Source of the DNA: Micrococcales bacterium
Lineage (GTDB): Bacteria; Actinomycetota; Actinomycetes; Actinomycetales; Cellulomonadaceae
Reading direction: 5' to 3'
Length of the DNA: 40,646 nucleotides
Assembly (NCBI GenBank): GCA_014763765.1
Contig: JACXUT010000007.1
Coordinates: 1 to 40,646, forward strand
Part shown: positions 8,238 to 17,418 of the stretch, in pieces
Numbering within the stretch: the first letter of the stretch is position 1
Layout: each line of letters begins with the position of its first letter
Translations under genes and position numbers: made by a program
The notes under the pieces: model-generated
Seen by the model: only the letters and a program-made list of their open reading frames with translations
What the model was told of the DNA's origin: nothing
Databases searched by the model: none

Positions 8238-9091
8238 GTGACGACGACCAACGACGTGCTGACGGTGTCGGACTTCAGCGTCGTGTACGACGTGGACCCG
8301 CCGGTGGAGGCGGTCCGGGAGGTCTCGCTCAGCGTCCGCCGGGGCGAGATCCTCGGCCTCGCGGGCGAGTCCGGGTGCGGCAAGACCACGCTGGCGTACG
8401 GCGTGCAGCGCCTGCTCAAGGCGCCCGCGGTGATCGCGGGCGGCTCGGCGACGTTCCACGACGCCTCCGGGGCGGACATCGACCTCGGGGCGCTCAGCGA
8501 CGCCGAGATGCGGGCGTTCCGGTGGGACAAGGCCTCGATGGTGTTCCAGGGCGCGATGAACGCGCTCAACCCCGTCGTGGCGATCGGCAAGCAGCTCGAC
8601 GACGTGTTCCGCACCCACCGGCCCGCGATGCCGAAGGCCGAGCGCCGGCGCGAGTGCGGCGACCTGCTCGACATGGTCGGCGTCGGCCGCGAGCGGCTGC
8701 GGTCCTTCCCGCACGAGCTCTCCGGCGGCATGCGCCAGCGCGTCATGATCGCGATGGCGCTCGCCCTGCGGCCGCAGCTCATGATCATGGACGAGCCGAC
8801 CACCGCCCTCGACGTGCTCGTGCAGCGCGAGATCCTGCAGCAGATCTCGGACCTGCGCCGCGAGCTCGGGTTCTCGGTCGTGTTCATCACGCACGACCTG
8901 CCGCTGCTGCTCGAGATCAGCGACCGGATCGCCGTCATGCGCGAGGGCCGCATCGTCGAGCTCGACACCGCCGAGAACATCTACCGCCACGCGCAGCACC
9001 CCTACACGCAGCGGCTGCTCGGGTCGTTCCCGAGCCTGACCGGCGAGCGCGGGGACTTCGTGCGGACGGGCAGCGCCGAGGAGGCCGCACG

Positions 9092-9095
<4 letters not shown>
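8238..9095 (+). CDS. Oligopeptide-type ABC transporter ATP-binding protein (DppD-like)
   Basis: One of two cytoplasmic ATPases that power the importer; 285 residues. Walker A is GESGCGKTT (43-51), the signature is LSGGMRQ (161-167), and Walker B is LMIMDEP (181-187), followed by the switch His in ITHD. The C-terminal HPYTQRLL block is typical of the Opp/Dpp ATPase family. GTG 8238 is supported by GGGAAGG upstream. Its stop overlaps the next ATPase gene as ATGA, giving coupled translation of the heterodimer. Confidence 0.93.
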
Positions 9096-9904
<809 letters not shown>

Positions 9905-9909
9905 CCGCC

Positions 9910-10893
9910 GTGAGATTCGCCGTGCGCCGCGCCGTGTTCTACCTGTTCACGGCCTGGGCGGCCATCACCATCAACTTCTTCCTGCCCCGCATGATGAAGG
10001 GCGACCCCGTCTCGGCCTACCTCCAGAAGAACCAGGGCCGCATCAGCCCGGACGCCGCCGACTCGCTGCGGACGCTGTTCGGGCTCGACGACGGGAAGTC
10101 GCTGCTGCAGCAGTACGCCGACTACTGGGGGCTGCTGCTGCGCGGGGACCTCGGCCGGTCGTTCTCCAAGGGGCTCGCGCCCGTCACCGACGTCATCGCG
10201 ACCGCCCTGCCGTGGACCGTCGGGCTGGTGGGCATCGCCACCGTCCTGAGCTTCTTCCTCGGCACCGGGCTGGGGTCGTGGATCGGGTGGCGCCGCGGCA
10301 GCCGCGCGGACGCCCTCGTCCCCGTCGCCACGTTCTTCTCGACCGTGCCGTACTTCTGGATGGGCCTCATCGCCATCGCGGTGTTCTCCACCACGCTCGG
10401 CTGGTTCCCCGCGTCGCACGCCTACGACAAGGGCAGCACCCCCGCCCTCACGCTCGACTTCGTCGGGCAGGTGGTCCAGCACGGCACCCTGCCGGCGCTG
10501 ACGATCGTGCTCGCGTCGCTGGGCGGCTGGATCCTCGGGATGCGCAACATGATGGTCACCGTCCTCGACGAGGACTACGTGACGGTCGCCGAGGCCAAGG
10601 GCCTGTCCCCGCGGCGCGTGATGGTGAACTACGCCGCCCGCAACGCGGTGCTCCCGCAGCTGTCGTCGTTCGCGCTGTCGCTCGGGTTCATCGTCGGCGG
10701 CACGCTCGTCATGGAGCTGGTGTTCTCCTACCCCGGCGTGGGCAAGCTGCTGCTCGACGCCACGACCGCGAAGGACTACCCGCTCATGCAGGGGCTGTTC
10801 CTCGTCATCACGCTGACCGTGCTGGTCGCGAACATCCTGGCGGACGTCGCGTACGCCGTCCTCGACCCGCGCACCCGCCAGACGGAGGGCTGA
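9910..10893 (+). CDS. ABC transporter permease (DppB-like)
   Basis: Integral membrane subunit of 327 residues of the oligopeptide-type importer. It has an N-terminal membrane segment, a periplasmic-side region with the usual FGLDDGKSLLQQYADYW block, then five further helices. The EAA coupling motif appears as VAEAKGLSPRRVMVNYAARN, which docks on an ATPase. GTG 9910 has AGGAG eight bases upstream, inside the end of the ATPase gene. The next permease starts three bases after its stop. Confidence 0.92.
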   Translation: MRFAVRRAVFYLFTAWAAITINFFLPRMMKGDPVSAYLQKNQGRISPDAADSLRTLFGLDDGKSLLQQYADYWGLLLRGDLGRSFSKGLAPVTDVIATALPWTVGLVGIATVLSFFLGTGLGSWIGWRRGSRADALVPVATFFSTVPYFWMGLIAIAVFSTTLGWFPASHAYDKGSTPALTLDFVGQVVQHGTLPALTIVLASLGGWILGMRNMMVTVLDEDYVTVAEAKGLSPRRVMVNYAARNAVLPQLSSFALSLGFIVGGTLVMELVFSYPGVGKLLLDATTAKDYPLMQGLFLVITLTVLVANILADVAYAVLDPRTRQTEG

Positions 10894-10896
10894 GCC

Positions 10897-11955
10897 ATGA
10901 CGTTCCCCACCACCACCGCCACCGAGGAGGCCGCGGCCCCCGTCGCCCCCGGGCCGGCCGGACCGGCGTCCCGCGGCACGGGCGCCGCGGCGCGGCTCGG
11001 CCGGGCGTTCGCGATGTTCCGCAACGGCAAGTCCCTGACCGGGCTCGCGATCCTCGGGTTCTTCGTCCTGCTGGCCGTCTTCGGTGACCTCATCGCCCCG
11101 TACGGCCCGCTCGACAAGGACTTCGACGCGCTCCGGCAGCCGCCGTCCGCCCAGCACTGGCTGGGCACCACGCACATGGGCGAGGACGTCTTCAGCCAGA
11201 TCGTCCTGGGCACCCGCGGCGTGCTCGTCGTCGGGTTCAGCGCCGGCGTCATCGCGACCCTCGTCGCGGTGGCCGTGGGCGTGACCGCCGGCTACGTCGC
11301 CGGGTGGCGCAGCGAGTCGCTGTCCGCGCTGACCAACGTGTTCCTCGTGCTGCCCGGCCTGCCGCTGATGATCATCGTGGCCTCCCAGTACGACAACCCG
11401 AGCCTGCTGCTCATCTCCGCGGTGCTCGCCATCACCGGCTGGGCGTGGGGCGGGCGCGTGCTGCGCGCGCAGACGATGTCGCTGCGCAACCGGGACTTCG
11501 TGCAGGCCGCGCGGGCCAACGGCGAGCCGCTCCACCGCATCATCGCGGTCGAGATGCTCCCGAACCTGACGGCGATCATCGCCTCGTCGTTCGTCGGGAC
11601 CGTGACCGCCGCGGTGCTGGGCCTCACGACGCTGGCGTTCATCGGGGTCATCCCCATCACGAACCTCAACTGGGGCACGATCCTGTACTGGGCGCAGCAG
11701 AACGGCGCGTTCCCCGACTTCTGGTGGTGGTACGTGCCGGCCGGGCTGTGCATCGCGCTGCTCGGCATGGCGCTGTCGCTCATCAACTTCGGCATCGACG
11801 AGTACGTGAACCCGCGGCTGCGGTCCGCCGGGGAGCGGGCCCGCGCGATGCGCAAGCGCGGCCTGCGCCCCACCAGCGGCGTCACCGCCGTGCGCCCCGC
11901 CCCGCACCACCCGCCGCACCCGCGGCAGCACTCCGAGCAGAAGGACCCCTCGTGA
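10897..11955 (+). CDS. ABC transporter permease (DppC-like)
   Basis: Second permease, 352 residues. A polar N-terminal stretch of about 25 Ala/Pro/Gly-rich residues precedes the first helix. The family block FGDLIAPYGP and HWLGTTHMGEDVFS are present, as is the coupling motif AARANGEPLHRIIAVEMLP. The C-terminal 50 residues are basic and His/Pro-rich, longer than usual. ATG 10897 has GGAGGGC just upstream. The stop overlaps the start of the glycosidase gene as GTGA, tying enzyme synthesis to the transporter. Confidence 0.92.
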   Translation: MTFPTTTATEEAAAPVAPGPAGPASRGTGAAARLGRAFAMFRNGKSLTGLAILGFFVLLAVFGDLIAPYGPLDKDFDALRQPPSAQHWLGTTHMGEDVFSQIVLGTRGVLVVGFSAGVIATLVAVAVGVTAGYVAGWRSESLSALTNVFLVLPGLPLMIIVASQYDNPSLLLISAVLAITGWAWGGRVLRAQTMSLRNRDFVQAARANGEPLHRIIAVEMLPNLTAIIASSFVGTVTAAVLGLTTLAFIGVIPITNLNWGTILYWAQQNGAFPDFWWWYVPAGLCIALLGMALSLINFGIDEYVNPRLRSAGERARAMRKRGLRPTSGVTAVRPAPHHPPHPRQHSEQKDPS

Positions 11956-14291
11956 CCGAGACCACCACCGCCGCCTACCTCGACGCCGCCCTGCCCGTGG
12001 CCGACCGGGTCCGGGACCTGCTGGACCGCATGACCGTCGAGGAGAAGGTCGGGCAGATGCTGCAGCTCGACGCCCGCGACGACGTGGCCGACCACGTGCT
12101 GCGGCGGCTCGCCGGGTCGCTGCTGCACGCCTCGCCGGAGCGGCTGGCGCTCGCGCACGAGCTCGTCGACTCCACGCGGCTGCGCATCCCGCTGCTGGTC
12201 GGCGAGGACTGCATCCACGGGCACTCGTTCTGGGTGGGGGCGACGATCTTCCCCACGCAGCTCGGGATGGCCGCGAGCTGGGACCCGGCTCTGGTCGAGC
12301 AGGTCGCCCGGGCCACCGCGCGCGAGGTCGCCCCCACCGGCGTGCACTGGACGTTCAGCCCGGTGCTCTGCATCACCCGCGACCTGCGCTGGGGCCGCGT
12401 CGACGAGACGTTCGGCGAGGACCCGCACCTCATCGGGGAGCTCGCCTCCGCGATGGTCCGCGGCTACCAGGGCGACGGCCTGGCCGACCCGACCGCGATC
12501 CTCGCCACCGCGAAGCACTTCGCCGGGTACTCCGAGACGCAGGGCGGCCGGGACGCCTCCGAGGCGGACATCTCGCGGCGCAAGCTGCGGTCGTGGTTCC
12601 TGCCCCCGTTCGAGCGGGTGGCCCGGGAGGGCTGCGCGACGTTCATGCTCGGCTACCAGACCACCGACGGCGTGCCGATCACCGTCAACGACTGGCTGCT
12701 CAACGAGGTGCTGCGCGGCGAGTGGGGCTACACCGGCACGCTCGTCACCGACTGGGACAACGTCGGGCGCATGGTCTGGGAGCAGAAGGTGCAGCCCGAC
12801 TACGCGCACGCCGCCGCCGCCGCGGTGAAGGCCGGCAACGACATGGTCATGACGACGCCGCGGTTCTTCGAGGGCGCGCTGGAGGCGATCGAGCGGGGCC
12901 TGCTGACGGAGGCGGACCTCGAGCCCGCGGTCGCCCGCATCCTCACGCTGAAGTTCCGGCTCGGGCTGTTCGAGGACCCGCGCCGCCCCGACCCGGCCAC
13001 CCAGGCCGCCGTCATCGGGAGCGCCGACCACGCCGCGCTCAACCTCGAGGTGGCGCGGCGCTCGCTGGTGCTGCTGCGCAACGAGGGCGCCGTGCTGCCG
13101 TTGGCCGGCGGCTGCACGCCCGGGACCGCTGCGGCGCCCGGAGCGCCCGTCCCGCCGGGCGGCGCCGCCGCGGTCCGTTCGGAGGCTCCGACGGGCGCCG
13201 GCAGCCGGCGGATCGCCGTCGTCGGGCCGCTCGCCGACGACGCGCAGACGCAGCTCGGCGACTGGGCGGGCTCGTCCGGCCAGGCCGACTGGCTGCCCGA
13301 CGGCCAGCCGCGCGACATGATCACGACGGTGCTGGACGGCCTGCGGGCCGCCGTCCCCGAGGGCTGGGTGGTCGACCACGCCCGCGGTGCGGAGATCCTC
13401 ACGCTGGAGCCCGACCCGGAGGGGGCGACGTTCCCCGACGGGCAGCCGCGCCCGCCGGTCGTCGTGCCCGCCGAGCCGGACGACGCGATGATCGCCGAGG
13501 CGGTCGCGGCGGCGCGCGACGCGGACTACGTGGTCGCCGTCGTGGGGGACCGCATCGAGCTGGTCGGGGAGGGGCGCTCCACCGCGACCCTGGAGCTCGT
13601 CGGCGGGCAGGTCGCGCTGCTCGACGCGCTCGCCGCGACCGGGACGCCGCTCGTCGTGGTGCTGCTGGCCTCGAAGCCGCTGGTGCTGCCCGAGTCGGCG
13701 CTCGGCGCGGACGCCCTCGTGTGGGCCGCGAACCCCGGCATGCAGGGCGGCCGGGCGCTCGCGGAGCTGCTGCTCGGGCTCGCCGAGCCGTCCGGCCGCC
13801 TGCCCGTGTCGTTCGCGCGGCACGTCGGCCAGCAGCCGACGTACTACAACCAGATCCGCGGCCAGCACGGCGACCGCTACGCCGACCTCACCCAGCGGCC
13901 GGCGTTCGCGTTCGGGGAGGGGCTCTCCTACTCGACGGTCGAGTACGCCGACCTGGCGCTCGCGGCCACGGAGCTCGGCACCGGCGACGCGGTCCGGGCC
14001 GAGGTCACCGTCCGCAACACCGGCGCGCGGCCCGTGCGGGAGACCGTGCAGGTCTACGTGTCGGACCGCGTGACGTCGGTCTCGTGGGCCGACAAGGAGC
14101 TCAAGGCGTTCCGGCAGGTCGACGTCGCCCCCGGCGAGTCGGTGCGCGTCGCGCTGGAGGTGCCGGTCGGGGACTGCACGATCGTCGACGCCGCCGGCCG
14201 CCGCGTCGTCGAGCCCGGCGAGTTCGACCTCCTGGTCGGCCCGAGCTCCCGCGACGCCGCGCTCCTGCGCGCCCCCTTCACGATCCGCTGA
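11952..14291 (+). CDS. Glycoside hydrolase family 3 (beta-glucosidase-like), cytoplasmic
   Basis: Retaining exo-acting beta-glycosidase, 779 residues. The N-terminal TIM-barrel domain contains RWGRVDETFGEDP and the KH motif (Lys188, His189); the nucleophile is Asp267 in LVTDWDNVG. The alpha/beta sandwich domain follows, and the C-terminus carries a fibronectin-III-like domain (VQVYVSD...KELKAF). There is no signal peptide, so the enzyme should cleave glycosides after import by the transporter encoded just upstream, whose last gene it overlaps by four bases. A low-complexity insertion at about 390-415 lies between the first two domains. The sugar specificity (glucoside, xyloside or other) cannot be read from the sequence. 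Confidence 0.93.
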   Translation: MTETTTAAYLDAALPVADRVRDLLDRMTVEEKVGQMLQLDARDDVADHVLRRLAGSLLHASPERLALAHELVDSTRLRIPLLVGEDCIHGHSFWVGATIFPTQLGMAASWDPALVEQVARATAREVAPTGVHWTFSPVLCITRDLRWGRVDETFGEDPHLIGELASAMVRGYQGDGLADPTAILATAKHFAGYSETQGGRDASEADISRRKLRSWFLPPFERVAREGCATFMLGYQTTDGVPITVNDWLLNEVLRGEWGYTGTLVTDWDNVGRMVWEQKVQPDYAHAAAAAVKAGNDMVMTTPRFFEGALEAIERGLLTEADLEPAVARILTLKFRLGLFEDPRRPDPATQAAVIGSADHAALNLEVARRSLVLLRNEGAVLPLAGGCTPGTAAAPGAPVPPGGAAAVRSEAPTGAGSRRIAVVGPLADDAQTQLGDWAGSSGQADWLPDGQPRDMITTVLDGLRAAVPEGWVVDHARGAEILTLEPDPEGATFPDGQPRPPVVVPAEPDDAMIAEAVAAARDADYVVAVVGDRIELVGEGRSTATLELVGGQVALLDALAATGTPLVVVLLASKPLVLPESALGADALVWAANPGMQGGRALAELLLGLAEPSGRLPVSFARHVGQQPTYYNQIRGQHGDRYADLTQRPAFAFGEGLSYSTVEYADLALAATELGTGDAVRAEVTVRNTGARPVRETVQVYVSDRVTSVSWADKELKAFRQVDVAPGESVRVALEVPVGDCTIVDAAGRRVVEPGEFDLLVGPSSRDAALLRAPFTIR

Positions 14292-14295
14292 CGCG

Positions 14296-14363
14296 CGAGG
14301 TCGTCAGCTCGAGCCGAGGTCGTCAGGCCGGGCTGACGACCTCGGCCGGACGTGACGACCTCG
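14296..14363. terminator. Four-copy CGAGGTCGTCA repeat forming a bidirectional hairpin
   Basis: The inner pair is a perfect 14-bp stem (14313-14326 with 14333-14346) with a six-base loop. An outer pair repeats the same core (14296-14306 with 14353-14363). Two copies are direct and two inverted, between convergent genes, so it can terminate both. No T-tract is present. Confidence 0.7.
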
Positions 14364-14401
14364 CAGGTCCGCAGGTCGCACAGGAGGACCGGGCGGGAGG
14401 G

Positions 14402-15565
14402 TCAGGAGGGGAGCGCCTGGGCGAGGTCGCGCCAGAGGTCCTCGACGTCCTCGATGCCGACCGAGAGGCGCAGCAGGTCCTCCGGGACCGTGGGGGACTC
14501 CGTCGCGAACCGGCGGCGGCGCTCGATGCTGGACTCCACCCCGCCGAGGCTGGTGGCCGGCACCCACAGCCGCAGCCGCTCGACGACCGCGTCCGCCCCG
14601 GCCGCGCCGCCCGCCGGGCGCAGCCCGATGATCGAGCCGTAGCCGGCCATCTGCGCGGTCGCGCGGGCGTGGCCCGGGTCGCCCGGCAGGCCCGGGTGGC
14701 GCACCTCGACGACGCCGGGGTGGGCGGCGAGGCGGTGCGCGAGGTCGAGCGCGGTGCGCTGCGAGCGCTCGACCCGCAGCGCGAGCGTCCGGACGCCGCG
14801 CAGCGCCAGGTACACCTCGAACGGGCCGGCGATCGCGCCGTGCACCGTCCGGTAGGTGTGCAGCCGCTCCCGCAGCGCCGCGTCGTCCGTGAGCACCGCG
14901 CCGAGCACGACGTCGCTGTGGCCCGCGAGGTACTTCGTCACGGAGTGCACGACGACGTCGGCCCCGTGCTCGAGCGGCCGCTGCACGAGCGGCGTCGCGA
15001 ACGTGTTGTCGACCGCGACCAGCGCGCCGGCGGCGTGGCCGGCCGCGACCAGGGCCGGGAGGTCCGCCACCTCGAGCATCGGGTTCGTGGGGGACTCGAC
15101 CCACAGCAGCGACGTCGGCCTGCCCGTGGGGGAGGTGGACGGGTCGAGGGCCGCGACGACCGCCGCGGTGTCCGCGACGTCGACGTGGTCCACCTCGACG
15201 TCCGAGCGCTCGGCGAGGTCGCGCGCGTACCCCAGCGTCACCTGGTAGGCGTGCCGCGGCAGCACCAGGCGCCCGCCGTGCGGGACCAGCGAGAGCGCCG
15301 CGGCGATCGCCGCCATGCCGGAGCCGTACACGAGCGCCGGGTGGGTCGAGCCCTCCAGCGCGCCGAGCGTCTGCTCGAACGGCCCCCACGTCTCGGTGTC
15401 GCCGCGCGCGTACATCAGCTCGCCCGGCTGCGGCACGCCCTGCGACACGTACGTCGAGGACAGCACGACGGGCGGGTTGACCGGGGCGCCCTGGGCGCGC
15501 GGCGGGCGTCCGGCGGTCACGGCGAGCGTCTCGCGGGCGAGGGCGGTGGGGTCGGGGTGCGTCAC
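14402..15565 (-). CDS. Cys/Met-metabolism PLP-dependent enzyme (cystathionine gamma-synthase/lyase type)
   Basis: Cytoplasmic trans-sulfuration-type enzyme, 387 residues, fold type I. The PLP lysine is Lys211 in [11 protein letters not shown]. Asp186 ([10 protein letters not shown]) would contact the pyridine nitrogen, and Tyr52/Arg54 match the phosphate-binding pair supplied by the neighbouring subunit. ESPTNP and SLGGVESS are family blocks. Synthase, lyase or another gamma-elimination activity cannot be told apart by motif. GTG 15565 lies seven bases after a TACCCT hexamer, so the message is probably leaderless. It is divergent from ddl and convergent with the GH3 gene; no functional link to either is evident. 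Confidence 0.9.
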   Translation of the reverse strand: MTHPDPTALARETLAVTAGRPPRAQGAPVNPPVVLSSTYVSQGVPQPGELMYARGDTETWGPFEQTLGALEGSTHPALVYGSGMAAIAAALSLVPHGGRLVLPRHAYQVTLGYARDLAERSDVEVDHVDVADTAAVVAALDPSTSPTGRPTSLLWVESPTNPMLEVADLPALVAAGHAAGALVAVDNTFATPLVQRPLEHGADVVVHSVTKYLAGHSDVVLGAVLTDDAALRERLHTYRTVHGAIAGPFEVYLALRGVRTLALRVERSQRTALDLAHRLAAHPGVVEVRHPGLPGDPGHARATAQMAGYGSIIGLRPAGGAAGADAVVERLRLWVPATSLGGVESSIERRRRFATESPTVPEDLLRLSVGIEDVEDLWRDLAQALPS

Positions 15566-15572
15566 GCAGCGC

Positions 15573-15578
15573 AGGGTA
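15573..15578 (-). promoter_or_regulatory. -10 element TACCCT for the PLP enzyme gene, probably leaderless
   Basis: On the minus strand TACCCT is followed by seven bases and then the GTG at 15565, with no Shine-Dalgarno sequence between them. Confidence 0.55.
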
Positions 15579-15620
15579 CGCCGCGACCGCGTGCCGCCCT
15601 CGCGCGTCCCACGCTGCGAC

Positions 15621-15626
15621 TAGGCT
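15621..15626 (+). promoter_or_regulatory. -10 element TAGGCT for ddl, probably leaderless
   Basis: TAGGCT ends eight bases before the ATG at 15635. Transcription would start at or beside the ATG. Confidence 0.6.
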
Positions 15627-15634
15627 CGCGGGCG

Positions 15635-16768
15635 ATGTCCAGCACCGAGCAGTCCCCGTCCGCCCGTCCGCGCGTCCTCGTCCTGTTCGGCGGGCGCTCC
15701 AGCGAGCACGCGATCTCGTGCGCCACCGCCGGCGCCGTGCTGCGTGCGATCGACCGCGACCGGTACGACGTGCTGCCCATCGGCATCACCCCGCAGGGCC
15801 GCTGGGTGCGCGTCGCCGACGACCCGGAGCGGTGGGCGATCGTCGACGGGCGGCTGCCGGAGGTCGAGGCGGTGCCGGAGCAGGTGCTGCTGCCGCAGGA
15901 GGCCGGCTCGCGCGAGCTCCAGGTCATCGAGCCGGGCGTGCCCGCGGCCGCCCTGGGCGCCGTCGACGTGGTGCTCCCGCTGCTGCACGGGCCGTTCGGC
16001 GAGGACGGCACGCTCCAGGGCATGCTCGAGCTCGCGGACGTGCGCTACGTCGGCGCCGGCGTCCTCGCGTCGGCGGTCGGCATGGACAAGCACTTCATGA
16101 AGGTCGTGCTCGCGGGCGCGGGCCTGCCCGTGGGCCCCTACGTCACGCTGCGGGGCGACGACCTGGCCACCGACCGCGACGGCGTGCGGGCGCGCGTCGA
16201 GGCGCTCGGGCTGCCGCTGTTCGTCAAGCCCGCCCGCGCCGGCTCCAGCATCGGCATCACCCGCGTGACCGACCTGGCCGACCTGCCCGCCGCCGTCGCG
16301 GAGGCGCAGCGGCACGACCCGAAGGTCGTCGTCGAGGCCGCGATCGTCGGGCGCGAGATCGAGTGCGCCGTGCTCGGGGGCCGCGGCGGCTCCCGACCGC
16401 GCGCGTCGCTGCCGGGCGAGATCGTCGTCACCGACGACCGCCACGGGTTCTACGACTTCGAGGCGAAGTACCTCGACGAGGCCGCCGTCGAGCTGTCCTG
16501 CCCCGCCGACCTGCCGGCGGACGTGATCGCGCGGGTGCAGGACGTCGCCGTCCGCACGTTCGAGGCGGTGGACGGCGAGGGCCTGGCCCGCGTCGACGTG
16601 TTCGTCACGCCCGACGGCGACGTGGTGGTGAACGAGATCAACACCATGCCGGGGTTCACGCCGTTCTCGATGTACCCGCGCATGTGGCAGCAGAGCGGCC
16701 TGTCCTACCCCGACCTGCTGGACGAGCTGCTGCGGCTGGCGCTCGAGCGCCCCACCGGGCTGCGCTGA
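15635..16768 (+). CDS. ddl: D-alanine--D-alanine ligase
   Basis: ATP-grasp ligase that makes the D-Ala-D-Ala dipeptide for peptidoglycan precursors; 377 residues, usual for actinobacteria. GGRSSEH (19-25) is the N-terminal substrate block and HGPFGEDGT (118-126) the second. KPARAGSSIGI is the nucleotide loop, and VNEINTMPGFT holds the metal-binding residues at the C-terminal end. ATG 15635 fits homology and the close -10 hexamer. The stop codon shares a 12-bp palindrome with the stop of the convergent DUF3515 gene. Confidence 0.96.
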   Translation: MSSTEQSPSARPRVLVLFGGRSSEHAISCATAGAVLRAIDRDRYDVLPIGITPQGRWVRVADDPERWAIVDGRLPEVEAVPEQVLLPQEAGSRELQVIEPGVPAAALGAVDVVLPLLHGPFGEDGTLQGMLELADVRYVGAGVLASAVGMDKHFMKVVLAGAGLPVGPYVTLRGDDLATDRDGVRARVEALGLPLFVKPARAGSSIGITRVTDLADLPAAVAEAQRHDPKVVVEAAIVGREIECAVLGGRGGSRPRASLPGEIVVTDDRHGFYDFEAKYLDEAAVELSCPADLPADVIARVQDVAVRTFEAVDGEGLARVDVFVTPDGDVVVNEINTMPGFTPFSMYPRMWQQSGLSYPDLLDELLRLALERPTGLR

Positions 16769-16776
16769 CCGGTCAG
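16765..16776. other. Palindrome CTGACCGGTCAG holding both convergent stop codons
   Basis: The TGA of ddl (16766-16768) and, on the other strand, the TGA of the DUF3515 gene lie symmetrically in a 12-bp perfect palindrome, with four bases between the stops. No larger hairpin is seen here, so termination probably happens inside the opposing gene. Confidence 0.8.
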
Positions 16777-17375
16777 ACGCAGGAGCGCGTCGCCTCGACC
16801 TGCGCGATCGCCGGGCTGAGGGCGTCGAGGAACGACGTCGACCGCTCCGCCACGACGGCGGCGGGCACGTGGACCTCCACCGCGGGGTCGCGCCCGTAGG
16901 TCACGAAGGTCCAGTCGGACGAGCCCGGGTCCTCCGCGGGGTCCGCGGGCGCGGTCGCGCCGTCCGCCGCCTCCGCCTCGGCGCGCACGAGCCAGTCGAT
17001 GCCCGGCCCGCTCGCGGTCTCCATCGTCACGCACTGCTCGGTGGTCGGGCCGGGCACGTCGACGCCGCAGCGCAGCGTCACCGGGTCGGACGGGTCGCCC
17101 CACGCCGCGGTCGCCTGGCTGGTGGTGCGGACCTCGTCCAGGCCGTCGCCGAGCGAGTCGGGCAGCGTGAGCACGACGCGGGCGCAGTCGGGGTCCGTCG
17201 CGTGCGGGGCGACGGCGACGCCGACCTGCGGTGCGCACCCCGCCAGCGCGGCCCCGGCGAGGGCGACGGCCGCGACCACACCCGCCCGGGCCGCCGCGCG
17301 GTGCCGCGGCGCCGCGCCGGGGCGGGAGCCCGCGGGGTGCGGGCCGGCGGGCGCGGACGTGGTGCGAGCGGTCAC
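16773..17375 (-). CDS. DUF3515 family lipoprotein
   Basis: Predicted exported lipoprotein of 200 residues, function unknown. A 30-residue polar and basic N-terminus leads into a hydrophobic segment and the lipobox LAGC, giving lipidated Cys47. The mature part has the DUF3515 features: DPDCARVVLTLPDSL, a Trp-containing AAWGDP, RCGVDVPGPT with a paired cysteine, and a final Cys two residues from the end. The family is regularly found between ddl and thiL in actinobacteria, as here. GTG 17375 is the only good start after the mirrored -10 element. The link to cell-wall genes suggests an envelope role, but that is inference. Confidence 0.85.
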   Translation of the reverse strand: MTARTTSAPAGPHPAGSRPGAAPRHRAAARAGVVAAVALAGAALAGCAPQVGVAVAPHATDPDCARVVLTLPDSLGDGLDEVRTTSQATAAWGDPSDPVTLRCGVDVPGPTTEQCVTMETASGPGIDWLVRAEAEAADGATAPADPAEDPGSSDWTFVTYGRDPAVEVHVPAAVVAERSTSFLDALSPAIAQVEATRSCV

Positions 17376-17381
17376 CCCGTC

Positions 17382-17387
17382 ACGGTA
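17382..17387 (-). promoter_or_regulatory. -10 element TACCGT for the DUF3515 gene, mirrored with thiL
   Basis: On the minus strand TACCGT is followed by GACGGG and the GTG at 17375. The same module appears on the plus strand at 17406-17424, making an inverted repeat. Confidence 0.55.
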
Positions 17388-17405
17388 ACCCGGCCGGCGG
17401 GGCGC

Positions 17406-17411
17406 TACCGT
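17406..17411 (+). promoter_or_regulatory. -10 element TACCGT for thiL, mirrored with the DUF3515 gene
   Basis: TACCGT is followed by GACGGGC and the GTG at 17419. The two divergent -10 elements are 18 bases apart, so polymerases would compete for the spacer. Confidence 0.55.
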
Positions 17412-17418
17412 GACGGGC

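Noticed and set aside
14296-14363. Repeats considered as a CRISPR array
   Set aside because: The units are only 11 bases, spacers are irregular and short, and two copies are inverted.
12593-16768. A 1391-codon open frame on the plus strand
   Set aside because: It overlaps GH3, the PLP enzyme and ddl, whose homology is clear. Only its last part (15635 on) is real, as ddl; the rest is Arg/Gly/Ala-rich out-of-frame reading.
17410-17418. Earlier GTG start for thiL
   Set aside because: It lies within the -10 hexamer TACCGT, so a transcript from that promoter would not contain it.
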